Shown piece by piece: positions 1-5,171 of a stretch of 6,907 nucleotides of DNA. Every line of letters begins with the position of its first letter. Within the stretch, counting starts at the first letter, position 1. The position numbers and the translations under genes were made by a program. The notes beneath the pieces are model-generated. The model was not told the DNA's origin. It saw nothing but the letters and a program-made list of their open reading frames with translations, and searched no databases. Source of the DNA: Alphaproteobacteria bacterium (GTDB lineage Bacteria > Pseudomonadota > Alphaproteobacteria > Rickettsiales > UBA8987). Where the stretch lies: contig DQGZ01000209.1 of the NCBI GenBank assembly GCA_003531345.1, forward strand, positions 1 through 6,907, given 5' to 3'.

Positions 1-882
1 GGTAATAAACGCAAAAATAAGTTTGTCTGTTTTAAAAATGGCTATCACGGTGATACTATGGGGGCGCTCTCCCTGAATGACCCCGAAAGCTGGATAGCAA
101 AAGCTTTTAATAATTATGCACCTCAGCAATTTTGTGTTGATTTACCATTTGATGAGTATGGCTTTGCGGAGTTTGAGGAGATATTATCAGGCGTGAATAA
201 AGATGTTGCAGCGGTTATAATTGAGCCATTGGTACAGGGTGCAGGCGGTTTAAAATTTTACAGTGCAGACATTCTAGCGGAAATATACAGGCTTACAAAA
301 AAACATAATTTATTATTTATTGCAGATGAAATAATGACGGGTTTTTATAGAGCAGGCAATATATTCGCCTGTAATGAAGCTGGCATAGTGCCTGATATAA
401 TGTGTATAGGTAAGGCATTAACAGGTGGTATGATAAGCCTTGGTGCAGTGGTTACTACTGATGAGATATTCAATGCTTTTTTAAGTGATACGCTTGATAA
501 GGCACTTCTTCACGGGCCAACCTTTATGGCAAACCCGCTGGCGTGCAGCGCAGCTATTGCCAGTTTAGAACTATTTGAACAGGAAAATTATATTGAAAAA
601 GTTGAAAGAATAGAAGGCTGGCTTAGTAAAAAGCTTATGCAGTTCAGGTTTAACCCCAAAGTTGCTGAGGTTCGCGTTAAGGGTGCAATTGGTGTAGTTG
701 AGTTAAAACCATTTTCAAGCAGTGATGAAATGTGGAACTATATGTTTGCGCTTCGCCAGAAATGTTTGAAACACAATGTCTGGCTTCGCCCGTTTGAAAA
801 TATCATATACATCATGCCTAATTTCAATATTACTGAAAATGAGATAGACCAATTGGTAAATGCAATAAGAGAGGAATTATAA
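1..882 (+). CDS. bioA: Adenosylmethionine-8-amino-7-oxononanoate aminotransferase (BioA), 5' end outside window
   Basis: BioA is a cytoplasmic PLP enzyme that moves an amino group from S-adenosylmethionine to KAPA, giving DAPA in biotin synthesis. The frame is open from base 1, so the ATG at 58 is an internal Met inside the motif NGYHGDTMGALS and not the start. The 293 codons seen correspond to roughly the last two thirds of a ~430-residue family member; about 130 N-terminal residues are missing. Visible motifs, in order, are the substrate-site Tyr of GYHGDT (codon 43-45), IIEPLVQGAGG, the PLP-binding Asp in IADEIMTGF, the Schiff-base Lys in IGKALTGG (codon 412-414), HGPTFMANPLAC, and the C-terminal VWLRPF and IYIMP segments. 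These follow BioA more closely than other class III aminotransferases. The C-terminus is complete (stop 880-882). No other biotin gene lies in the window. The next gene on the same strand starts 39 bp on, so they may be cotranscribed. Confidence 0.93.
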   Translation, partial: GNKRKNKFVCFKNGYHGDTMGALSLNDPESWIAKAFNNYAPQQFCVDLPFDEYGFAEFEEILSGVNKDVAAVIIEPLVQGAGGLKFYSADILAEIYRLTKKHNLLFIADEIMTGFYRAGNIFACNEAGIVPDIMCIGKALTGGMISLGAVVTTDEIFNAFLSDTLDKALLHGPTFMANPLACSAAIASLELFEQENYIEKVERIEGWLSKKLMQFRFNPKVAEVRVKGAIGVVELKPFSSSDEMWNYMFALRQKCLKHNVWLRPFENIIYIMPNFNITENEIDQLVNAIREEL

Positions 883-921
883 AGCTTATAAACTTTTCGC
901 CCGCAGTGGGAAACATAAAAA

Positions 922-1344
922 ATGCTCAAGCCATTAAAAACACTTATCAAGATAACAAAATACTCACTGGACGAGAAGCGCAAAATACTTAACGCCCTTC
1001 TTGAAAGCAAAGAGCAGATGATAAAAAAGATCAAACAGCTGGAAGATGAGATAAATGAAGAGCAAAAGAAAAATGAAATCATGCCTCTGGACCTAAGAAT
1101 GATATTCCCTTATTTCGTCATTATGATGAGAAACAGGCAACAGGTTATTTTAAGTGAGATAGAGAAACTAAACCCGCAGATACAGAAAGCAACTGATGAA
1201 TTATATGAGGTGTTTACTGAAAATAAAAAATATGAGGTTCTAAGGGATAGAAAGATAGAGGAGTTCAATTATGAGTTTAATAAAAAGCAGCAGCTTGAGC
1301 TTGATGAAATAGCAATAGCCAAGTTTGCAAGACAGGAGCAGTGA
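922..1344 (+). CDS. fliJ: FliJ-like flagellar export chaperone (coiled-coil protein)
   Basis: This is a 140-residue, highly charged, almost wholly helical protein. Residues ~16-50 and ~70-128 have heptad-like coiled-coil character, separated by a short hydrophobic stretch around residues 55-70 (MPLDLRMIFPYFVIMM). The opening (LKTLIKITKYSLDEKRK) and the close (LDEIAIAKFARQE) resemble alphaproteobacterial FliJ proteins, which have the same length. In that family FliJ is a cytoplasmic stalk-like component that links the FliI ATPase ring to the FlhA export gate and recycles chaperones. No other flagellar gene is in the window, so the assignment rests on sequence character alone; a YscO-like export protein or an unrelated coiled coil is possible. 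There is no clear Shine-Dalgarno sequence before the ATG. The stop codon overlaps the possible GTG start of the next gene (GTGA at 1341-1344), which suggests translational coupling. Confidence 0.6.
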   Translation: MLKPLKTLIKITKYSLDEKRKILNALLESKEQMIKKIKQLEDEINEEQKKNEIMPLDLRMIFPYFVIMMRNRQQVILSEIEKLNPQIQKATDELYEVFTENKKYEVLRDRKIEEFNYEFNKKQQLELDEIAIAKFARQEQ

Positions 1345-1610
1345 AACCTATGGAAAACCGAGATAACAGGATAAAAAAAATGCAGTATCGTGCATGGTAC
1401 AGGGGTAACAGGGAAACTGATAAGATACTTGGTAATTTTGCCCGTGAAAAACTAAATGGCTTTTCTGATAAGGAATTAGATCAGTTTGAAGAAGTGCTTG
1501 AATTGCAGGATGTTGATATTTATGATTGGGTATCAGGAAAAAGACCAGTGCCAAAAGAACTACAAGAAAACCAAGTGTTCAAACAAATGCTTGAATATAA
1601 GCTTGTGTAA
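1341..1610 (+). CDS. sdhE: FAD assembly factor SdhE (succinate dehydrogenase assembly factor 2 family)
   Basis: This small cytoplasmic protein helps attach FAD covalently to the flavoprotein subunit of succinate dehydrogenase (SdhA). With a GTG start it has 89 residues, typical of the SdhE/YgfY/Sdh5 family. Diagnostic features are the RGxxE motif (R21-G-N-R-E25 in YRGNRETD), the following helix DKILGNFA, LNGFSDKELDQFEEVLEL, and YDWVSGKRPVP at residues 61-71. Start choice is uncertain. The GTG at 1341 overlaps the upstream stop codon and lies only 2 bases after an AGGAG (1334-1338). The in-frame ATG at 1350 lies 11 bases after it and would give an 86-residue protein beginning MENRDNR. Neither spacing is ideal. 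The gene is the last of a +-strand group and meets the iron permease gene tail to tail 20 bp later. No sdhCDAB genes are in view. Confidence 0.92.
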   Translation: MKPMENRDNRIKKMQYRAWYRGNRETDKILGNFAREKLNGFSDKELDQFEEVLELQDVDIYDWVSGKRPVPKELQENQVFKQMLEYKLV

Positions 1611-1630
1611 AATACCTTATTAGCCTAGGC

Positions 1631-2392
1631 TTATGCAGCCTTTACCCTGCCATTTTTTATAGCGCAATATAGCAGGTAAGCAAAAGGTAATGCTGAAACT
1701 GAGTATATTATGCTTTTTCCTACAAAGCCTTTTACTAATAGTTTTGACTGAGCGTGCCAGAATTTATTGTCAACAAATGGCAGTGCCTTAACTTCGGTTA
1801 GCTCATAAATTCCGTATAGGAAAAAATATGCCGCCAAAGCTATCAAGAAGTAAGAGGTTAGTTTTAAAAAACCACCCAAGTTTATAAGATGGTTATACTT
1901 AAACCATATAAAACCTAAAACAATAGTTGCCAGCAAGCCAAAGCCTGAGCCAATTAAAATATCCGCAGCATTAGACTTGTATGAAACCACCGCAAGCATT
2001 ATAGCAATCTCAATTCCCTCCCTTGAAACCATCACTAGAACGAAAAAGAATAATAGGGCGTGCTTCAAAAAGCCAGTATTCTGGTCTGCCAGATTTACCT
2101 TGTTATGAATATTTGAAGCAATTTTTTTGCCGTTTTTTATCATGTAAACGCTAAGTGATGCAACTAGAGCCGCAGCAACTAACGCCATTATACCTTCAAT
2201 TAAAGGCATGTTTTTAAACCCGCTTAAATAATTGCCTAGCACCGCAGATAAAATGACCGAAAATAATACAGAAGCAGTAACGGTAGGTATCAAATAACCT
2301 CTATTAGTTTTGGTTAAATATGTTGTTAGTATAAATACTACTAGAAAAGCCTCTACCAACTCCCTGAAAACTATAAAAAAACTCGCAAGCAT
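1631..2392 (-). CDS. FTR1-family high-affinity iron permease (EfeU-like)
   Basis: This is a 253-residue inner-membrane protein with about seven hydrophobic segments (near residues 3-25, 34-54, 65-86, 110-136, 145-163, 177-196 and 228-246). Both family-defining REXXE iron-binding motifs are intact: R10-E-L-V-E14 in the first membrane segment and R124-E-G-I-E128 in the fourth. Characterised FTR1/EfeU proteins carry iron across the membrane together with an oxidase or periplasmic partner (Fet3 in yeast, EfeO and EfeB in bacteria). No such partner is encoded nearby, so the donor is unknown. The ATG at 2390-2392 fits the family's N-terminus (MLASFFIVFRE, with the first REXXE about 10 residues in), but no Shine-Dalgarno sequence precedes it. 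Two Fur-like operators over its promoter support an iron-uptake role. The protein is full length with no sign of disruption. Confidence 0.92.
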   Translation of the reverse strand: MLASFFIVFRELVEAFLVVFILTTYLTKTNRGYLIPTVTASVLFSVILSAVLGNYLSGFKNMPLIEGIMALVAAALVASLSVYMIKNGKKIASNIHNKVNLADQNTGFLKHALLFFFVLVMVSREGIEIAIMLAVVSYKSNAADILIGSGFGLLATIVLGFIWFKYNHLINLGGFLKLTSYFLIALAAYFFLYGIYELTEVKALPFVDNKFWHAQSKLLVKGFVGKSIIYSVSALPFAYLLYCAIKNGRVKAA

Positions 2393-2407
2393 AAAATAAA
2401 TTCAGTT

Positions 2408-2426
2408 AAAAATGATAATCATTATT
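2408..2426 (-). promoter_or_regulatory. Fur box 1 (proximal operator of the iron permease gene)
   Basis: The site matches the classical 19-bp Fur consensus GATAATGATAATCATTATC at 16 of 19 positions, with an uninterrupted 15-base match at 2411-2425 (AATGATAATCATTAT). It overlaps the predicted -10 and lies 16 bp upstream of the permease start codon. An iron-loaded Fur-type repressor bound here would block transcription. The site is palindromic, so strand is assigned by the gene it should control. Confidence 0.8.
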
Positions 2427-2450
2427 ACTACGGATGGTAATCATTTTCAA
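2421..2450 (-). promoter_or_regulatory. Predicted sigma-70-type promoter of the FTR1 iron permease gene
   Basis: Read on the minus strand, TTGAAA (2445-2450, 5/6 to TTGACA) is followed after 18 bp by AATAAT (2421-2426, 5/6 to TATAAT). The start codon lies about 30 bp downstream of the -10. Both boxes lie inside Fur-like operator sequences, which makes the promoter more believable than the hexamers alone would. Confidence 0.6.
2430..2448 (-). promoter_or_regulatory. Fur box 2 (distal operator of the iron permease gene)
   Basis: A second, weaker Fur-like sequence is centred on TGGTAATCATTTTC (2435-2448), which matches 12 of 14 consensus positions. It shares the core TAATCATT with box 1 (2416-2423 and 2438-2445). 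The two cores are 22 bp apart, about two helical turns, so both repressor dimers would sit on the same face of the DNA. It overlaps the predicted -35. Confidence 0.6.
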
Positions 2451-2500
2451 GAGATTAATTCTATTAAATCAAAAAATATGGAATTCAATCCTTCAAAAGA

Positions 2501-2508
2501 GAAAGTTA
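2501..2508. repeat. Target site duplication, left copy
   Basis: GAAAGTTA directly abuts the left end of the IS1-derived element and is repeated exactly at 2730-2737 at its right end. An 8-bp duplication is within the range IS1-family elements produce (8-9 bp typical). Confidence 0.85.
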
Positions 2509-2535
2509 GGCATTGTTAGGCAGGTATAGATAGCA
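2509..2535. repeat. Inverted terminal repeat, left end of the IS1-derived element
   Basis: The first 27 bases match the reverse complement of 2703-2729 at 24 positions. The outer 12 (GGCATTGTTAGG) and an inner 10 (GTATAGATAG) are identical. Similarity resumes in GATTT after a 2-base offset. The transposase stop codon (2516-2518, read on minus) lies inside this repeat. Confidence 0.88.
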
Positions 2536-2680
2536 GGAGATTTTTGTTAAACAGTAGTAAAATGGAGTTATAAATCATAGTGATAGATTTGCTGTAACGC
2601 TTGGTTTTTCTACCGAATCTGGCGAGGTAATGTCTGATGAGTGAGTTTTTAGATTCAACCAAAGAAGTCTCCGCCTTAGG
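2516..2680 (-). pseudogene. IS1-family transposase remnant (C-terminal fragment only)
   Basis: Read on the minus strand this frame is open from an upstream TGA (2681-2683) to a TAA at 2516-2518 and has no start codon. From 2671 it encodes ETSLVESKNSLIRHYLARF, then GRKTKRYSKS, and a hydrophobic tail. This parallels the C-terminus of IS1 InsB (IERHNLNLRQHLARLGRKS...FSKS). The Glu at codon 2654-2656 aligns with the Glu that completes the DD(24)E catalytic triad of IS1. Both catalytic Asp residues and the whole DNA-binding N-terminus are missing, so it is inactive. The junction between the old 5' leader and this tail lies somewhere around 2665-2680. Confidence 0.82.
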
Positions 2681-2702
2681 TCATTATATCACATTATAAA
2701 TC

Positions 2703-2729
2703 TACTATCTATACTTACCTAACAATGCC
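2703..2729. repeat. Inverted terminal repeat, right end of the IS1-derived element
   Basis: This is the partner of the repeat at 2509-2535, with 24 of 27 positions matching when reverse-complemented. It is the promoter-proximal end of the original insertion sequence, since the transposase reads leftward from here. Confidence 0.88.
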
Positions 2730-2737
2730 GAAAGTTA
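2730..2737. repeat. Target site duplication, right copy
   Basis: GAAAGTTA is identical to 2501-2508 and immediately follows the right terminal repeat. That both copies remain identical argues that insertion was not very ancient, although the transposase is gone. The following ~100 bp up to mlaF (2738-2838) is very AT-rich, and I see no convincing gene, operator or terminator in it. Confidence 0.85.
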
Positions 2738-2838
2738 CGTTAATACTAACTGTACAAGATAAAATAAATTTGAACTATTATTTTATTTATAACTTTGATA
2801 TTAAGCCCTAAGGTAAAAAAAATAATCGTATATACATA

Positions 2839-3615
2839 ATGGATCAGGTAAAGAAAATTGAATTGAAAGATGTTTATAAATCTTTCGGTAAAAAGAAAGT
2901 ATTGCAGGGCGTTAACCTAAGCTTGAACAAGGGTGAAAGTTTGGTTGTAATAGGTGGTTCTGGCAGTGGTAAGTCAGTTCTTATAAAGTCAATCATAGGT
3001 CTTTTGAAGCCTGATTCAGGTTCAGTTAAAATAGATGGTCAGGAAACGGTGAATATCAGCCAGTCGGAGCGCAATATTCTAATGGGTAAATTTGGCTATC
3101 TTTTTCAGGGTGGTGCATTGTTTGACAGCCTTCCGATCTGGGAAAATGTTGCCTTTGGACTACTGCATGCAAAAAATATGAGCAGGGACGAGGCAAGGGA
3201 AATAGCCGAGCAGAAGATAATGCAGGTGGGCATGGGAAAAGACGTATCAGACCTTTACCCCGCCGAGCTTTCAGGCGGTATGCAGAAGCGTATCAGTCTA
3301 GCCCGCGCTATTGCAACCAGCCCAGAGATAATTTTCTTTGATGAGCCCACAACTGGCCTCGACCCCATAATGAGTGATGTTATAAATAACCTGATAGTAA
3401 AATGCTCCAAGGAGCTTAATGCAACCACTATAACCATCACCCATGATATGGTTTCAGCCATTAAAATAGCAGACAGAATGGCGATGATATATGAGGGCAA
3501 GATAATCTGGGAGGGGTCTCCTAAGGTTGCCTTCAACAGTAATAACAGCTATGTTGACCAGTTTGTGCATGGTCGCTCCACAGGACCAATTGAAATAAAA
3601 CTTCAGGATCATTAA
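2839..3615 (+). CDS. mlaF: MlaF, ATP-binding protein of the Mla phospholipid ABC transporter
   Basis: MlaF is the cytoplasmic ATPase of the MlaFEDB complex, which moves phospholipids between inner and outer membranes and keeps the outer leaflet asymmetric. The 258 residues are full length. Motifs in order are Walker A GGSGSGKS (39-46); the Q-loop in LFQGGALFDSLPIWENVAF (from residue 88), whose FQGGALFDSL form is characteristic of MlaF/Ttg2A; the ABC signature LSGGMQ (144-149); Walker B IIFFDEP (164-170, catalytic E169); the D-loop GLDP (173-176); and the switch His202 (ITHD). The C-terminal HGRSTGPI also fits the family. In many bacteria the permease gene mlaE lies directly upstream and mlaD downstream. 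Here the upstream neighbour is the IS1 remnant and the downstream gene is convergent and unrelated, so the partners must be elsewhere. No good Shine-Dalgarno precedes the ATG. Its stop overlaps that of the opposite gene. Confidence 0.92.
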   Translation: MDQVKKIELKDVYKSFGKKKVLQGVNLSLNKGESLVVIGGSGSGKSVLIKSIIGLLKPDSGSVKIDGQETVNISQSERNILMGKFGYLFQGGALFDSLPIWENVAFGLLHAKNMSRDEAREIAEQKIMQVGMGKDVSDLYPAELSGGMQKRISLARAIATSPEIIFFDEPTTGLDPIMSDVINNLIVKCSKELNATTITITHDMVSAIKIADRMAMIYEGKIIWEGSPKVAFNSNNSYVDQFVHGRSTGPIEIKLQDH

Positions 3616-4052
3616 ATAGTTATTCCCTCTTCAAATTCTATTCCACTGCTGTAATAACGATTAGGCACTGCAACAATTCCCGCATGGTCATCAATTATCA
3701 GGTAGATGCCGCTGTCATCTAGTGAAAGCGCTTGTGCACGCAGTTTTTCAATCTCCAGAGGAGACATGTTCTTATCCATGGAAAAAAGGTTCAGCTGCGA
3801 AATAATGTGTTCTATTTTGCTTTTGTCAATTTGCTCCTTATCCCTGTAGCAGGTGCTAAAATATAGTTTTCTAGGCACTTCTATGACTTCTTCACTTTCT
3901 TTACCTTTATTTTTTGCAGGTTTGCCCTCATTGTTGACAGTTTGTTTAGAGATTTTATTTTCTAACGTATTTAGGCTTTCGGTGAATTTTTCCTTTTCAC
4001 TAAAAAACAGGTTTTTAACTGTATTTGCTACTTCATATATAAGCTCTTTCAT
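3612..4052 (-). CDS. Hypothetical protein, 146 residues, unknown family
   Basis: I do not recognise this protein. It appears to have three parts: a short N-terminal helix-prone region (1-35) with a hydrophobic patch (VANTVKNLFF) but no clear signal peptide or membrane span; a charged, Lys/Glu-rich low-complexity linker (about 36-60); and a more ordered C-terminal domain (about 61-146) ending in mixed strand-like segments (SGIYLIIDDHAGIVAVPNRYY). It is probably soluble. The frame is supported by a well-formed promoter at the expected distance, a sensible amino acid make-up, and tail-to-tail packing with mlaF: the TTAA at 3612-3615 supplies both stop codons in a 4-bp overlap. The opposite-strand open frame at 3853-4116 overlaps its 5' part and looks like a shadow. 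There is no obvious ribosome-binding site before the ATG. Confidence 0.7.
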   Translation of the reverse strand: MKELIYEVANTVKNLFFSEKEKFTESLNTLENKISKQTVNNEGKPAKNKGKESEEVIEVPRKLYFSTCYRDKEQIDKSKIEHIISQLNLFSMDKNMSPLEIEKLRAQALSLDDSGIYLIIDDHAGIVAVPNRYYSSGIEFEEGITI

Positions 4053-4086
4053 AATTACTATATTAAGTTACCCCTATTTTTATGCT

Positions 4087-4115
4087 ATCATAAAAAGGTT
4101 AACAAACAGTGTCTA
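4087..4115 (-). promoter_or_regulatory. Predicted sigma-70-type promoter of the 146-residue hypothetical gene
   Basis: On the minus strand TAGACA (4110-4115, 5/6 to TTGACA) and TATGAT (4087-4092, 5/6 to TATAAT) are separated by the ideal 17 bp. Transcription would start near 4080, leaving a leader of about 28 bases. The -10 lies in an AT-rich inverted repeat (TTTTTATG at 4077-4084 with CATAAAAA at 4089-4096). Confidence 0.55.
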
Positions 4116-4193
4116 AAAGATTAAAAATATGTAAATTCCAGTTGAGAAAATTTCCTTTGGAAGGCTTGTTTGATGGTTGCAATAAAAGTAAGA

Positions 4194-5087
4194 TTATTCG
4201 CCTGTCAGTTTTTTATATTCACTCATCAGCAATTTAGTAACTTCTGCAACCCTGAATTCATAATTGCCATATTTACCATTAACGCTACCAACTGGCGTAA
4301 CTTCCGCTGCTGTTCCCGTCAGGAAAACTTCCTGAGCGCTTGCAAACTCCTCTGGTTTTATGTGGCGTTCAACAACTTTTATGCCATTCTTTTTCGCAAT
4401 ATCAATTACCGTGAGTCTTGTTATACCATTTAAAAAACAATCTGGGGTAGGGGTGTGCAGTTCACCATTTATAACTAAAAATAGGTTTGCGCCTGTTGCT
4501 TCTGCTAAATAACCCCTATAGTCCAGCATTATTGCATCATCAAAACCGTCTGCCACTGCTTTGTTTTTTGACAAGGTACATATCATGTATAATCCAGCCG
4601 CTTTTGATGCAGTAGGGGCGGTTTCAGGGCTTGGGCGTTTCCAGTCAGCAAAGGTTAGTTTTAAACCTTTTGCAATTGCATCTGCGCTGAAATATTTCGG
4701 CCATGCCCACGAGGCCACCGCAACATGGATGCTTGATTTATCCGTAAGTATTGCCATTTGTTCGCTGCCCCGCCAAGCGAAAGGGCGGATGTAACCATTG
4801 TCAACATTCCTGACTTTTGCCGCTTCAATGCAGGCATTATTTAATTCCTCAACACTGTATGGAATATTGAACCCCAGCAGTGCAGCGGATTTATGCAGGC
4901 GCTCATTATGTTCGGTTAATTTGAACGCTTTGCCGTTATATATACGAATTCCCTCAAACACGCAGCTGCCATAGTGTAGGCCGTGGTTAAGAACGTGAAC
5001 TTTAGCATCGTTCCATTCAACCATATTGCCATTGTACCAAATTTTTCCGTCCCTATTATCAAAGGGCTGTCCCCAATCCACACTCAT
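4194..5087 (-). CDS. ilvE: Branched-chain amino acid aminotransferase (IlvE), PLP fold type IV
   Basis: IlvE is a cytoplasmic enzyme that interconverts leucine, isoleucine and valine with their 2-oxo acids, using glutamate/2-oxoglutarate. The 297-residue length is normal. Visible features are the N-terminal HVLNHGLHYGSCVFEGIR (from residue 31), with the substrate-pocket Tyr39 and the FEGIR segment; IRPFAWRG (100-107); the Schiff-base Lys162 in TASKAAGLY; the cofactor-binding Glu196 in LAEATGANLF; GITRLTVIDIA; and TGTAAEVTPV near the C-terminus. An AAGGT lies about 7 bases before the ATG and supports the start. D-amino acid aminotransferase and aminodeoxychorismate lyase share the fold, but the W-rich middle and the EGIR/AEVTPV motifs favour IlvE. 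It is transcribed away from the response regulator gene. Confidence 0.93.
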   Translation of the reverse strand: MSVDWGQPFDNRDGKIWYNGNMVEWNDAKVHVLNHGLHYGSCVFEGIRIYNGKAFKLTEHNERLHKSAALLGFNIPYSVEELNNACIEAAKVRNVDNGYIRPFAWRGSEQMAILTDKSSIHVAVASWAWPKYFSADAIAKGLKLTFADWKRPSPETAPTASKAAGLYMICTLSKNKAVADGFDDAIMLDYRGYLAEATGANLFLVINGELHTPTPDCFLNGITRLTVIDIAKKNGIKVVERHIKPEEFASAQEVFLTGTAAEVTPVGSVNGKYGNYEFRVAEVTKLLMSEYKKLTGE

Positions 5088-5096
5088 ATAATTACC

Positions 5097-5126
5097 TTGA
5101 AATTTTTATTTGAGGGGTGATATATT
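5097..5126 (+). promoter_or_regulatory. Possible promoter of the petR-like regulator gene
   Basis: TTGAAA (5097-5102, 5/6) and TATATT (5121-5126, 5/6) are separated by 18 bp, 45 bp upstream of the regulator's ATG. Its -10 shares bases 5121-5124 with the ilvE -10 on the other strand, so the two promoters could not easily fire at once. Confidence 0.5.
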
Positions 5127-5147
5127 TCTTTTTAGGAAATAAATCAA
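5119..5147 (-). promoter_or_regulatory. Possible promoter of ilvE
   Basis: On the minus strand TTGATT (5142-5147, 4/6) and TATATC (5119-5124, 4/6) are separated by 17 bp, about 31 bp upstream of the ilvE ATG. The match is moderate. It overlaps the predicted promoter of the divergent regulator gene. Confidence 0.4.
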
Positions 5148-5171
5148 GGAAACAAGATAAGCTGATGTTCT

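Larger units (their letters stand above)
2509..2729 (-). mobile_element. IS1-family-derived miniature element (internally deleted IS, MITE-like)
   Basis: This is a 221-bp element bounded by imperfect inverted terminal repeats beginning GGCATTGTTAGG at both ends and flanked by exact 8-bp direct repeats. On the minus strand the order is: one terminal repeat; two TATAAT boxes (2693-2698 and 2683-2688), probably from the old transposase promoter; a possible ribosome-binding GGCGGAG around 2669-2675; then a jump straight into the last ~50 transposase codons; then the other terminal repeat. Most of the transposase gene is therefore deleted while both ends remain. The remnant could not make an active enzyme but might be moved by one encoded elsewhere. 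It sits between the Fur-controlled promoter of the iron permease and mlaF. Family assignment rests on the transposase C-terminal motif and the duplication length. Confidence 0.85.

Noticed and set aside
58..60. ATG as the start codon of bioA
   Set aside because: It lies within the conserved GYHGDTMGA motif, and BioA-like sequence continues upstream to base 1.
738..1082. Minus-strand open frame of 114 codons across the bioA/fliJ junction
   Set aside because: It is antisense to two better-supported genes, and its Ser/Phe/Ile-rich product has no recognisable domain.
1622..1631. Palindrome AGCCTAGGCT between the convergent sdhE and iron permease genes as a bidirectional terminator
   Set aside because: It is only 10 bp with no room for a loop, and neither side has a T-run next to a stable stem.
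2738..2838. Candidate promoter hexamers for mlaF (for example TTGAAC and TTGATA with nearby TATAAC or AATAAT)
   Set aside because: Spacings are about 12 or 20 bp instead of 16-18, and such hexamers are common by chance in sequence this AT-rich.
4077..4096. Perfect 8-bp inverted repeat (TTTTTATG / CATAAAAA) as a terminator
   Set aside because: The stem is nearly all A-T with a 4-base loop, so it is weak. It overlaps the -10 of the hypothetical gene's promoter, and no gene ends beside it in the right orientation for an intrinsic terminator.
3853..4433. Plus-strand open frames at 3853-4116 and 4170-4433
   Set aside because: They are antisense to the 146-residue gene and to ilvE; ilvE is certain, and neither product shows domain features or ribosome-binding sites.
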